Shown piece by piece: positions 44,122-54,635 of a DNA stretch of 64,000 nucleotides (positions are counted from its first letter, which is position 1; every line of letters begins with the position of its first letter). The translations under genes and the position numbers were made by a program. The DNA comes from Omphiscola glabra (lineage: Eukaryota; Mollusca; Gastropoda; Lymnaeidae), in assembly GCA_964017045.1 (NCBI GenBank), contig OZ024810.1:1274111-1338110 (forward strand), in the 5' to 3' direction. The notes under the pieces are model-generated. The model made no database searches. It saw only the letters and a list, made by a program, of their open reading frames with translations, and had not been told where the DNA came from.

Positions 44122-44460
44122 GCCCCTGGACTGTATTTTATCTTAACTAATCGTTGTTTACGCCCCTGGACTGTATTTTATCTTAACCAATCGCTGTTTA
44201 CGCCCCTGGACTGTATTATATCTTAACTAATCGTTGTTTACGCCCCTGGACTTTATTTTATTTTAACTAATCGTTGTTTACGCCCATGGACTGTATTTTA
44301 TCTTAACTAATCGTTGTTTACGCCCATGGACTGTATTTTATCTTAACTAATCGTTGTTTACGCCCATGGACTGTATTTTATCTTAACTAATCGTTGTTTA
44401 CGCCCCTGGACTGTATTTTATCTTAACAAAACGTTGTTTACGCCCCTGGACTGTATTTTC
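44122..44460. repeat. Minisatellite, 40-bp unit, about 8.5 copies
   Basis: The unit contains GCCCCTGGACTGTATTTTAT and CTTAACTAATCGTTGTTTAC. Variation is mainly CCCCTGG/CCCATGG. Confidence 0.96.
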
Positions 44461-44520
44461 ACCAAATGCGAACAAATATTTCTCTTTTTTTTTTTTAAAG
44501 ATAAAATTTCCCAATGTGTT

Positions 44521-44747
44521 GATATCCCCATAAAACTGTATGTGATATGCCCATAAAACTGTATGTGATATGCCCATAAAACTGTATGTGATATGCCCAT
44601 AAAACTGTATGTGATATGCCCATAAAATTGTATGTGATATGCCCATAAAACTGTATGTGATATGCCCATAAAACTGTCTGTGATATGCCCATAAAACTGT
44701 CTGTGATATGCCCATAAAACTGTATGTGATATGCCCATACAAATGTA
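44521..44747. repeat. Minisatellite, 23-bp unit, about 10 copies
   Basis: The unit is CCCATAAAACTGTATGTGAT plus ATG. All three minus frames are open (65-130 codons) with a 23-residue cycle, another unit lacking stops in every frame. Confidence 0.95.
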
Positions 44748-44904
44748 CATGTTCTCTTTCTTTCGCTCTTTTAATGATATGTTTTAACATTTTTAATTTA
44801 AAAATATAGTTATCCTTATAAATTTGTGCCCACCCTGATCCTCACCTCTGAACTGATTTTGTGGAAAAATGGGAACATCTTTATGTTCCTGGTTTAAAGA
44901 CAAC

Positions 44905-45085
44905 CTAATCCATTACTTTGCCCTTTCCAGCTCATCTCATCCATTATTCTGCCCTTTCCAACTCATCCCATCCACTACTTTGCCCTTTTCAACTCATCTC
45001 ATCCATTTCTTTGCCCTTTCCAGCTCATCTCATCCATTATTTTGCCCTTTCCAACTCATCTCATCCCCTTCTTTGCCTTTTCCAA
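44905..45085. repeat. Minisatellite, 31-bp unit
   Basis: About 5.6 copies of CATTACTTTGCCCTTTCCAG plus CTCATCTCATC. Confidence 0.92.
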
Positions 45086-45255
45086 ATCCTGGAGTTCCTC
45101 CCACGCACACGAACAAATTAAAAAAAAATTAAATATTAATGAATAAATAATAAATACATTCTTAGAGTTATGCGCCTTTTGAAATTAAAAAACAACTGAA
45201 AATAACAACATACAAACCAATGACGAGTTTCACTAGCCCGGATCAAGGAATCTGT

Positions 45256-45978
45256 CTGTAGGACTGTAGGACTGTCTGTAAAGGCCGGTAGTTAGGGTGT
45301 GGGACTGTCTGTAAAGGCCGGTAGTTAGGGTGTAGGACTGTCTGTAAAGGCTGGTAGTTAGGGTGTAGGACTGTCTGTAAAGGCTGGTAGTTAGGGTGTA
45401 GGACTGTCTATAGGCCTATTGTTTAAAGGCCGGTAGTTAGGAAGTAGGACTGTTTGTAGGCCTATTGTTAAAAGGCCGGTAGTAAGAGTTTAGGACTGTT
45501 TGTAGGCCTATTTTTTAAAGGCCGTTATTTAGGGTGTAGGACTGTCTGTAGGCCCATTGTTTAAAGGCCGGTAGGTAGGGTGTAGGACTGTCTGTAGGCC
45601 AATTGTTTAAAGGCCGGTAGTTAGAGTGTAGGACTGTCTGTAGGCCCATTGTTTAAAGGCCGGTAGGTAGGGTGTAGGACTGTCTGTAGGCCCATTGTTT
45701 AAAGGCCGGTAGTTAGAGTGTAGGACTGTCTGTAGGCCCATTGTTTAAAGGCCGGTAGTTAGAGTGTAGGACTGTCTGTAGGCCCACTGTTTAAAGGCCA
45801 GCAGGTAGGGTGTAGGACTGTGTGTAGGCCTACTGTTTAAAGGCCGGTAGGTAGGGTGTAGGACTGTCTGTAGACCTATTGTTTATGGGCCGGTAGGTGG
45901 GGTGTAGGGCTGTCTGTAGGCCCATTGTTTAAAGGCCGGTATGTGGGGTGTAGGGCTGTCTGTAGACCTATTGTTTAA
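45256..45978. repeat. Minisatellite with two unit lengths, 33 and 46 bp
   Basis: The left four units are 33 bp (GTAGGACTGTCTGTAAAGGC plus CGGTAGTTAGGGT). From about 45410 the units are 46 bp, with GGCCCATTGTTTA added between CTGTA and AAGGCC. About 12 long copies follow. The two forms differ by one 13-bp insertion or deletion that then spread through half of the array. Confidence 0.95.
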
Positions 45979-46765
45979 ACGCCGGCATATATCATAGCTA
46001 ATGAGAAGTTAACTCTATTTTAGTCAAACTTGGACCCACCGGGTATTTTGTCAAAGTACCCGGACCGGTGTAAACAATACTGCACCCGATTAAGCCCTAG
46101 TTTATATATGCTATACATATATAGTATCTTTGAGGACCCCTCCCCCTAACCAATAAAGTAAAATTATTAAATTTTATCATAAATGACAAAAAAATTGTAG
46201 TCACCCCCAAATGTGGTACATCCTAACTCAAATCTCACAACCCAGATACCACACTAAAAGCCCAACAAAAAGAAGTAGTTGCTTCTATTGTCCTGTCCGA
46301 TTATCTTTCCTTTGTTTCAACGTTGTTGACTCCCTTTGATCGTCATTCTATCTTAAAGGTCATACACAGAGCGATCATATTTTACCACAGCTATTGTCAA
46401 GTAGGATCTTTGTGCGTCAATGATTCCCCTATTTCAGCAGTTTGAGATCAGTTGCGATTGTATTAAGCTACGCCTTAGGTCCTTGTGAATGTGCCGAGAA
46501 TAAGAACTGCCTGTGGTCTGTGCCTGCTGCGGTGTTGGTGCTAGTGGTGGTAGAGGTATGTCATGTCATGACAGCATGAAAGGCTTGTCATAAATACTGG
46601 CAAGGCGATGTCGGATCGATGGGACTGCCGGGGAATTAACAGATGTAGGGGTGTGGTGGGGGAGAGAGAGGATGGAGGTGTTGCGGTGGATGGGCTGGAG
46701 AGGAGGGATTGGGGGCGCTAATGTTAAGGACGATATCAAATATGTCACGAGACGCTATAAATAGC
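45979..46765. other. Spacer without recognisable gene
   Basis: Unique sequence. Short two-copy phrase ACCGGGTA / ACCCGGAC near 46040. Purine-rich GGGGGAGAGAGAGGATGG near 46655. No gene evident. Confidence 0.4.
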
Positions 46766-46767
46766 AG

Positions 46768-46942
46768 GATGCACCACCAGTTACTAGTACAGAATATTCA
46801 CCACCAGTTACTGGTAAAGAATTTACACCACCAGTTACTGGTACATCATATGCACCACCAGTTACTGGTACAGGATATGCACCACCAGTTACTGGTACAA
46901 GATATGCACCACCAGTTACTGGTACATGATATGCACCACCAT
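46768..46942. repeat. Minisatellite, 27-bp unit
   Basis: About 6.5 copies of GCACCACCAGTTACTGGTAC plus ATGATAT. CCAGTTACTGG is a near-perfect palindrome in each unit. Open frames read nine-residue repeats on both strands. Confidence 0.94.
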
Positions 46943-47596
46943 TAACGTCCGTCAGGAGACAGAAGACTAAAGATCCTAAATACCTAGCTGGCAGATAATT
47001 ACATTGCGAACTATAGAACACGCGAAACAGACTTACTTGGGGCACGCTATAAATAGTCTATTTCTCATACATTAAACAAGGGAGAAGGATATTAAGAGTA
47101 AGAGAAGTGTGTATGAAACCTGACCTTTGATTAACTAGACAATTCTTTTTTAGAACATCTCTCTCCCATCTAAAACAAAACAAACAAACAAACAATAATC
47201 AAAGAAGTAAAATGAGGCAAAGAGCGACTGCAAGACAAAAGTCTGTTGTTTAGAAAGTTCTAACAACGGCAAACCAGCTATGTAAAGGTGTTATAAGACA
47301 ATACTCTCTAATTATAACAATATTTCACCAATGACAACTAATACTTCTCTTAGTATATATGCATGTATTACTGTATCGCTTTCTTCAATAGGCGCGCAAA
47401 AGAAACTTCCTAGATGCATTGCTTGGAATTCTTATTAAGTGAGCTACTTGCATGCATGTTTTGTCAAGTAAGTTTAGTAGATGGGAAGTTCACGCATTGC
47501 CGCCGCCATTGTTTGGTATTTAATTTCTAGTAATTTGAGAAATTTTCAAATGTTAGAAAATAATGAAAAAAAGGAATTATTAATTGGGTGTGTTTG
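46943..47596. other. Spacer without recognisable gene
   Basis: AT-rich unique sequence with CAAACAAACAAACAA near 47175. Nothing else recognised. Confidence 0.4.
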
Positions 47597-47700
47597 TGTG
47601 TGTGGCGAAGTGTGTGGCGAAGTGTGTGGCGAAGTGTGGGTTTTGGCGAAGTGTGGGTTATGGCAAAGTGTGGGTGTGGCGAAGTGTGGGTGTGGCGAAT
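47597..47700. repeat. Minisatellite, 12-bp passing to about 17-bp unit
   Basis: Three copies of GTGTGTGGCGAA followed by four copies of GTGTGGGTTATGGCGAA-like units. Confidence 0.85.
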
Positions 47701-47707
47701 TTATTCG

Positions 47708-47935
47708 TCTGGTGAAAGTTAGCATTGTAAACTTTGTTCCTGGGTGAAAGTTAACATTGTTGACAAGTTTTCGTGAGTGCAAACTTAATTCATTGAACAA
47801 CGTGTACCAAGGGTGAAGTTTAACATTAGTGAACCTGTTTTAGGCGCTTATATTTATGATAAGTGAACTCAATTTTTGTGGAGAAAGTTTAACGTTGTTT
47901 AACCTGTGGCTTTGGTGTATGTTTAACATTATTGA
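47708..47935. repeat. Very degenerate tandem repeat
   Basis: GTGAAAGTTAACATTGTTGA-like phrases recur at about 47713, 47740, 47811, 47880 and 47918 with strong divergence. Confidence 0.45.
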
Positions 47936-48042
47936 AATACACACCTAACTTTGCAATACAGATGTAGCACTTGGGTTAGCGGTGAATATGACAGCTTTTG
48001 TTGAAACAGCCCCCCCTCCCCTTTTTTATAGTTGGGATATGA

Positions 48043-48155
48043 GAGTGGGGGAATAAAGTGATGTGAGAGTGGGTTGATACAGTGATGTGATAGTGGGTTG
48101 ATACAGTGATGTGATAGTGGGTTTATACAGTGATGTGATAGTGGGTTGATACAGG
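48043..48155. repeat. Minisatellite, 24-bp unit
   Basis: About 4.5 copies of GTGGGTTGATACAGTGATGT plus GATA. Confidence 0.92.
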
Positions 48156-48708
48156 AAGAATACAAACGTTGAATTTATGTCCAATTCTTCAAATGACGTC
48201 TTGCGTTTCTCTGGTGTGTTTTATTTCCAGGTGTTAAATTCGTTGTTAAAGATTTGAAGGCAAACAGAAGGCCAGCGGGTGCCTTTCGGTGGTTTCCATG
48301 ACAACAACGGTGTTTCGCTATTATTACTATTCCGGGGCGCATCTTAAGGATTGCATAGCACGCATTGGCCGATGAGTACATCTGATGCTATGGCAGCTTT
48401 AATGCAGCCCACAATTCAGTCCTTTAATTCAGACAATTCAATCTTTCAATTCAGCCAACAATTGAATCACTATAGGTGGATCAAGGTGTTGCATTGCGTG
48501 ACCTCAAGCCCCCCCCTACCCCACATCCTTAGGCCCCATCCTTTCATCCCAATGAGCGCGATATTATAACCAGTTAATTTTGGAGGGGTGGGGTTGGGAA
48601 GGGGAGTCAGGGAGGGGAGTGGGTGGGGGAGTGGGGTAGCGCGAAAAAGCGATGAGGTTAAGGGACCGTAGATGTGTTCCGGCAAAGGAACAGTTGTATC
48701 GGCGTCAT
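48156..48708. other. Spacer without recognisable gene
   Basis: Unique sequence. 48580-48640 is a G-rich tract (GGGGTGGGG, GGGGAG, GGGGG) that could form quadruplexes. Confidence 0.4.
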
Positions 48709-49010
48709 CCGACTCCAAGATAACCCACAACTATCCGTTGTGTAACAGACTTTAAGACAACCCACAACTGTCATCCGTTGTGTAACAGACTTTAAGACTA
48801 CCCACAACTATCATCCGTTGTGTAACAGACTCCAAGACAACCCCCAACTGTCATCCGTTGTGTAACAGACTCCAAGACAATCCCCAACTGTCATCCGTTG
48901 TGTACCAGACTCCAAGACAACCCCCAACTGTCATCCGTTGTGTAACAGACTCCAAGACAACCCCCAACTGTCATCCGTTGTGTAACAGACTGCACAACAA
49001 CCCCAACACT
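48709..49010. repeat. Minisatellite, 40-bp unit
   Basis: About 7.5 copies with CAGACTCCAAGACAACCCCC and AACTGTCATCCGTTGTGTAA. The left copies have TTTAAGAC and CCCACAAC. Confidence 0.95.
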
Positions 49011-49093
49011 GGCATTTGTTTGTGTATAAAATATTGATGCATTAAAATCACTGTAATTGGCAGCTTCAGGTACATGTTATATTTGTGTTGGCA

Positions 49094-49690
49094 ATGGCTA
49101 GTTGCGTGGAATTTCATGGCTAGTTGCGTGGAATTTCATGGCTAGCTGCGTGGAGTTTCATGGCTAGTTGCGTGGAGTTTCAAGGCTAGTTGCGTGGAGT
49201 TTCATAGCTAGTTGCGTGGAGTTTCATGGCTAGTTGCGTGGAGTTTCATCGCTAGCTGCGTGGAGTTTCATATCTAATTGCGTGGAGTTTCATGGCTAGT
49301 TGCGTGGAGTTTCATCGCTAGCTGCGTGGAGTTTCATTGCTAGTTGCGTGGAGTTTCATGGCTCGCTGCGTGGAGTTTCATGGCTAGTTGCGTGGAGTTT
49401 CATGACTAGTTGCGTGGAATTTCATGGCTAGTTGCGTGGAATTTCATGGCTAGCTGCGTGGAGTTTCATGGCTAGTTGGGTGGCGTTTCATGGCTAGTTG
49501 CGTGGAGTTTCATAGCTAGTTGCGTGGAGTTTCATGGCTAGTTGCGTGGAGTTTCATCGCTAGCTGCGTGGAGTTTCATGGCTAGTTGCGTGGAGTTTCA
49601 TGGCTCGCTGAGTAGAGTTTCATGGCTAGTTGCGTGGATTTTCATGACTAGTTGCGTGGAGTTTCATGGCTAGTCGCGTGGAGTTTCCCG
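49094..49690. repeat. Minisatellite, 22-bp unit, about 27 copies
   Basis: Copies of ATGGCTAGTTGCGTGGAGTT plus TC. Variants are AGCTGCG, TCGCTAGC and GGAATTTC. A block of about 11 units with the same variant order appears at about 49130-49380 and again at about 49440-49670, a likely higher-order duplication. Confidence 0.96.
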
Positions 49691-49824
49691 TTAGCGCAAA
49701 AATCTGTTGAAGGATATACCACTCATTGGTGAAGCCATGGGGATATATACCTGATTGGTGGCTATTAGGATATATCATACATTGATGGAGTGATACAGAT
49801 ATTTGACGGCGTCATGGGTGGTTA

Positions 49825-50067
49825 CCGGAAATTTGATCGAAAGAAATTTCGTCGACGGAAAATTGATTGACGGTAATTTGATCGAACGGAAATTTGGTCG
49901 AATCTTGTTTTCAGTTCACACATTAAAATTTTCGTCAAATTTCTTCTTGAACGCACTATACTATATAGTAAAACAAAATAATGCGTTCAAATATAAATTT
50001 GACGCAAAATTTTAGTGTGTAAACTATAAATAAGATTCGACGAAATTTCTTTCGATCAAATTTCCGG
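49825..50067. mobile_element. Fold-back MITE with 31-bp perfect inverted ends
   Basis: The left end CCGGAAATTTGATCGAAAGA (through 49855) is matched perfectly in reverse complement by the right end (50037-50067). The arms remain complementary inward to a 12-bp palindrome TACTATATAGTA at 49959-49970, so the whole 243 bp can fold as one long hairpin. The left arm carries an extra 46 bp (49856-49901) of about three degenerate 15-16-bp copies of CGGAAATTTGATCGA that the right arm lacks. The transposase family is unclear, with no clean target duplication. It lies at the left edge of the next array. Confidence 0.92.
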
Positions 50068-50232
50068 ATGCGGTCATGGGTATATGTTCTCGTTGGTGGG
50101 ATGCGGTCATGGGTATATGTTCTCGTTGGTGGGATGCGGTCATGGGTATATGTTCTCGTTGGTGGGATGCGGTCATGGGTGTATGTTCTCGTTGGTGGGA
50201 TGCGGTCATGGGTATATGTTCTCGTTGGTGTA
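50066..50232. repeat. Minisatellite, 33-bp unit
   Basis: Five copies with GATGCGGTCATGGGTATATG and TTCTCGTTGGTGG. Sequence left of the fold-back MITE (GGCGTCATGGGTGG at 49808) resembles the unit, so the MITE may have split an older edge copy. Confidence 0.93.
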
Positions 50233-50594
50233 GTCTACTAGATATTGACAACCATTACTTGAATGTTGTGAAATGGACACAATGTATTGGATCGGTGATT
50301 GTACATTAGATATTCTACAACAAGGTGATTCACTCTAAACGAAAGAAAAAAAATAGTCGAGTCAAACAAATTAAACAATGCCAGTTTTAATCTTTATTAA
50401 TTTACCGAAACAATTATTATTTCATTTTTATTGCCCAGATTTTAAAACAACAACAAGAACAAAGTAGTCGAAATTTTAAGATTTAAAAACGGGTAAAAAG
50501 TTATGAAAGATCTAGAATTTAATTATTATTCCAATGACATTCCTTGAAACAATGAAGTGATATAAGCAATGAAACACGAGGTAATATCATGGTA
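50233..50594. other. Spacer without recognisable gene
   Basis: AT-rich unique sequence, nothing recognised. Confidence 0.4.
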
Positions 50595-51549
50595 ACCAGG
50601 GGTCGAGTATGTGAGAACCTCTGTGGAGAGCGTTCCTGCACCAGGGGCCGAGTGTGTGAGAACCTCTGTGGAGAGCGTTTCTGTACCAGGGGTCGAGTGT
50701 GTGAGAACCTCTGTGGAAAGCGTTCCTGTACCAGGGGTCGAGTGTGCGGGAACACATGTGGAGAGCGTTCCTGTACCAGAAGTTGACTGTGCGGGAACCC
50801 CTGTGGAGAGCGTTCCTGTACCAGGGGTCGACTGTGCGTGAACCCTTGTGGAGGGTCGAGTGTGCGGGAACCCCTGTGGAGAGCGTTCCTGTACCAGGGG
50901 TCGACTGTGCGGTAACCCCTGTGTAGAGCGTTCCTGTACCAGGGGTTGAGTGTGCGGGAACACATGTGGAGAGCGTTCCTGTACCAGGGGTCGAGTGTGC
51001 GGGAACACATGTGGAGAGCGTTCCTGTACCAGGGGCCGAGTGTGTGAGAACCTCTGTGGAGAGCGTTTCTGTACCAGGGGTCGAGTGTGTGAGAACCTCT
51101 GTGGAAAGCGTTCCTGTACCAGGGGTCGAGTGTGCGGGAACACATGTGGAGAGCGTTCCTGTACCAGAAGTTGACTGTGCGGGAACCCCTGTGGAGAGCG
51201 TTCCTGTACCAGGGGTCGACTGTGCGTGAACCCTTGTGGAGGGTCGAGTGTGCGGGAACCCCTGTGGAGAGCGTTCCTGTACCAGGGGTCGACTGTGCGG
51301 GAACCCCTGTGTAGAGCGTTCCTGTACCAGGGGTTGAGTGTGCGGGAACACATGTGGAGAGCGTTCCTGTACCAGGGGTCGAGTGTGCGGGAACACATGT
51401 GGAGAGCGTTCCTGTACCAGGGGTTGAGTGTGCGGGAACACATGTGGAGAGCGTTCCTGTACCAGGTGTCGAGTGTGCGGGAACACACGTGGAGAGCGTT
51501 CCTGTACCAGGGGTCGAGTGTGCGGGAACCCTTGTGGAGAGCGTTCTGT
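50595..51549. repeat. Large minisatellite, 45-bp unit, about 21 copies, with 388-bp higher-order repeat
   Basis: The unit contains GGTCGAGTGTGCGGGAACAC and ATGTGGAGAGCGTTCCTGTA. The block starting CCAGGGGCCGAGTG at 50641 recurs at 51029, 388 bp later. That equals eight full units plus one 28-bp truncated unit (CTTGTGGAGGGTCGAG at about 50845 and 51233), a shared deletion proving common descent. Frames are open on both strands (minus up to 530 codons, with TRPLVQERSPHVFPH-type repeats) but in several phases at once. Confidence 0.97.
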
Positions 51550-51610
51550 TAGATATACATTTACTTTCTGGGGGATATCTTCGGTGCGCTCCGTTCCTTG
51601 TTTTCGGCAG

Positions 51611-52122
51611 GACTTTACCCCGTAGAGGCTTAGCCCGGAGCAAAGATCTGACTCTACCCCGTAGAGGCTTAGCCCTGAGCAAAGATCTGACTCTACCCCG
51701 TAGAGGCTTAGCCCCGAGCAAAGATATGACTCTACCCTGTAGAGGCTTAGCCCCGAGCAAAGATCTGACTCTACCCCGTAGAGGCTTAGCCCCGAGCAAA
51801 AGTCTGACTCTACCCCGTAGAGGCTTAGCCCCGAGCAAAAGTCTGACTCTACCACGTAGAGGCTTAGCCCCGAGCAAAAGTCTGACTCTACCCCGTAGAG
51901 GCTTAGCCCCGAGCAAAAGTCTGTCTCTACCCCGTAGAGGCTTGGCCCCGAGCAAAAGTCTGACTCTACCCCGTAGAGGCTTAGCCCCGAGCAAAAGTCT
52001 GTCTCTACCCCGTAGAGGCTTGGCCCCGAGCAAAAGTCTGACTCTACCCCGTAGAGGCTTAGCCCCGAGCAAAAGTCTGTCTCTACCCCGTAGAGGCTTA
52101 GCCCCGAGCAAAAGTCTGTCTC
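51611..52122. repeat. Minisatellite, 39-bp unit, 13 copies, partly dimeric
   Basis: The unit contains GACTCTACCCCGTAGAGGCT and TAGCCCCGAGCAAAAGTCT. From about 51900 units alternate GTCTGTCTC with GTCTGACTC and CTTGGCC with CTTAGCC, giving a 78-bp period. CTACCCCGTAG is a near palindrome. The minus frame (LLLGAKPLRGRVR) joins the frame of the 45-bp array, forming one 530-codon frame across two unrelated repeats. Confidence 0.96.
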
Positions 52123-52153
52123 CTCCGAGTTCTTTTCTTGTAATAAGGCTTGT

Positions 52154-52238
52154 TTCTAACTGGCATGTTACGATGGTCTGCTATAACTGGCATGTTACGA
52201 TGGTCTGCTATAACTGGCATGTTACGATGGTCTGCTAT
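52154..52238. repeat. Minisatellite, 27-bp unit
   Basis: About 3.1 perfect copies of AACTGGCATGTTACGATGGT plus CTGCTAT. Confidence 0.92.
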
Positions 52239-52239
52239 A

Positions 52240-52413
52240 CGCTGGCGTATTAAGGGGGCGGGGGGGGGGTGCTCCGCCCGGGTAGCACACTATAACATTT
52301 TTCGAGAAACGGCATTTTCGGCCAACTGGAGAGTGTTATCATAAAATGGGCGGGGGGGGGGGGGGCAACATATCAAACCCCACCTCGTAACACTAACCCT
52401 AGCCACGCCACTG
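52240..52413. mobile_element. Degraded hAT MITE (CAGTGGCGT type)
   Basis: The right end in reverse complement is CAGTGGCGTGGCTAGGG. The left end CGCTGGCGTATTAAGGGGGC matches it with changes. Flanks CTGCTATA (52232-52239) and CCGTTATA (52414-52421) agree at six of eight positions. Two G runs (52259-52269, 52352-52364) and CGCCCGGG resemble the element at 23164-23330. 174 bp, no frame. Confidence 0.65.
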
Positions 52414-52567
52414 CCGTTATAAGCGCAGTGGTTCATAGAATGATGCGAATGCGTCTTTTTAAGCGTTTTTTTTTAAAAATCAACAAACACATATCACGCA
52501 ATTGTTGGTTTTTGTGTTCAGGTGTAGCCATCAGGTGAATCTCTCTACTTGTGCTGCCGCTAATCAG

Positions 52568-52622
52568 ATGGTTCCCAATACATGGTTCCCTATACATGGT
52601 TCCCTATACATGGTTCCCTATA
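52568..52622. repeat. Short minisatellite, 15-bp unit
   Basis: About four copies of TACATGGTTCCCTA plus one base. Confidence 0.85.
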
Positions 52623-52819
52623 CAAAATCTTCTACTTCAGCTTGCCATCCAAGATGTGCTTAAACTAATTGGGTCTCAGCCAGCTGTTTGATCAACGTCA
52701 AATCCATGACATCGGGTTATCAATTTGCTTTCCAAAGCTATAGGGGAAATCTGGTGCCACGAAACTGGATGGGTGCTGTAATGGTGGCTGGGAACACACT
52801 ACGCGTACACCTTGATAAC

Positions 52820-53112
52820 TTACCTTTATAGTTCACCTTTATTGCTCACTTTTATCGCTCACCTATATAGATCACATTTAAGGCTCACCTACTTTAGCCT
52901 ATCCGTACAGTTCACCTTTACAGCTCACTTTTATAACTTTCCATCAAAGCTCACCTTATATAGCTCAGCTTTTTATTTCCTCTTTATAACAAACCTTTAT
53001 ATGTCCTCTTTATAACAAACCTTTATGTCCTCTTTATAACAAACCTTTATATGTCCTCTTTATAACTCACCATTATATGTCTTCTTTGCAGCTACACATT
53101 TATATGTCAGCT
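52820..53112. repeat. Degenerate minisatellite, about 15-18 bp passing to 26 bp
   Basis: The left part has loose TCACCTTTATAGCTCAC copies. The right part (52976-53085) has about four copies of CTCTTTATAACAAACCTTTA plus TATGTC. Confidence 0.8.
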
Positions 53113-53126
53113 TTAATGCTTACCTT

Positions 53127-53200
53127 TTAGGTTATGTACGCACTTTTAGGTTATGTACGCACTTTTAGGTTATGTACGCACTTTTTATGTTATGTACGCA
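53127..53200. repeat. Minisatellite, 19-bp unit
   Basis: Four copies of TTTTAGGTTATGTACGCAC. Confidence 0.9.
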
Positions 53201-53242
53201 CACCTAAACCCATATCTAAACACGGCACTCTACAAGGTTTAC

Positions 53243-53437
53243 CTACTACTTCCTTTTCCTGGATAGTGTGGGTTGTGGATACGCTACATCCTTTTCCAGG
53301 ATAATGTGTGTTAGGGATATACTACATCCTTGTCCTGGATAGTTTTGGTTGGGGATATATTACTTCCTTGACCTGGTTAGTGTGGATTGGGGATATGCTA
53401 GATCCTTTATCCTGGATAGTGAAGGGTTGGGTATTTT
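53243..53437. repeat. Degenerate minisatellite, about 43-bp unit
   Basis: About 4.5 copies with TCCTTTTCCTGGATAGTGTG and GTTGGGGATATACTACA phrases. Confidence 0.8.
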
Positions 53438-53725
53438 GTTATGAAACTCAAATATGAAAGTAATCTATAAAACAGAAGTGTGGCCACTGAGAAAGATAGG
53501 ATTAATTTTTGTGTACCAGCAAATATCCCAGCAAATATCCCATCTTCTGCGAGGTAAACAAATTTCATATCATCTGATGGCGTCATAATGAAAGAACCAG
53601 TAAACCTTTTCTGGTGACCTCATTTTTACCTGTGTAAAGTAATTTTATTTATTTTTTTAAAAACAAAGAACTTAACTTTTATACACGGTCAGATTGTTGA
53701 ATTCTTTCCCCATCCAGGTAAGTGC

Positions 53726-53944
53726 GTGGTGGACATGTTAACACAGGTGGACATGTTAACACGGGTGGACATGTTAACACGGGTGGGCATGTTAACACGG
53801 GTGGACATGTTAACACGGGTGTACATGTTAACACGGGTGGACATGTTAACACGGGTGGACATGTTAACACGGGTGGACATGTTAACACGTGTGGACATGT
53901 TAACACGGGTGGACATGTTAACACGGGTGTGCATGTTAACACAG
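53726..53944. repeat. Minisatellite, 18-bp unit, about 12 copies
   Basis: Copies of GGTGGACATGTTAACACG. TGTTAACA is an 8-bp palindrome in each unit. Six-residue frames are open on both strands (76-100 codons). Confidence 0.96.
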
Positions 53945-54051
53945 TTGGATGAAATGAAATTCTCGCACTGAATGCCCTCATTGTCCAGCAGTGTTAATCA
54001 TGTCCTCGGATTCTCGGACATCCAAACTTTTTACATAATGTATAACTAAAC

Positions 54052-54635
54052 AGTCGCACCCAACCAGTCTCACTCAACCAGTCTCACTCAACCAGTCTCA
54101 ACCACTCACTCAACCAGTCTCACCAAACCAGTATCACTCAACTAGTCTCACCCAGCCCGTCCCACTCAACCATTCTCACCCAACCAGTCTAACCAGTCTC
54201 ACCCAACCAGTCTCACCCAACCAGTCTCACCCAACCAGTCTCACCCAAACAGTCTAACCAGTCTAACCCAACCAGTCTCACCCAACCAGTCTCACCCAAC
54301 CAGTCTCACCCAACCAGTCTCACCCAACCAGTCTCACCCAACCAGTCTCACTCAACCAGTCTCACTCAACCAGTCTCACTCAACCAGTCTCAACCACTCA
54401 CTCAACCAGTCTCACCAAACCAGTATCAATAACTAGTCTCACCCAGCCCGTCCCACTCAACCATTCTCACCCAAACAGTCTAACCAGTCTCACCCAACCA
54501 GTCTCACCCAACCAGTCTCACCCAACCAGTCTAACCAGTCTCACCCAACCAGTCTCACCCAACCAGTCTCACCCAACCAGTCCCACCCAACCAGTCTAAC
54601 CAGTCCCACCCAACCAGTCTAACCAGTCTCGCTCA
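54052..54635. repeat. Minisatellite, 15-bp unit, about 38 copies, with a roughly 290-bp higher-order repeat
   Basis: Copies of CAACCAGTCTCACCC. The irregular segment CAACCACTCACTCAACC, CCAGTATCA, AACTAGTCTC, CAGCCCGTCCCAC and CATTCTCACC occurs at 54099 and again at 54391, so a block of about 290 bp was duplicated. A small deletion distinguishes the second copy. Confidence 0.95.

Noticed and set aside
50519..52111. 530-codon minus-strand frame as a gene
   Set aside because: It runs through two unrelated minisatellites (45 and 39 bp) whose lengths are multiples of 3, and overlapping frames on both strands are also open.
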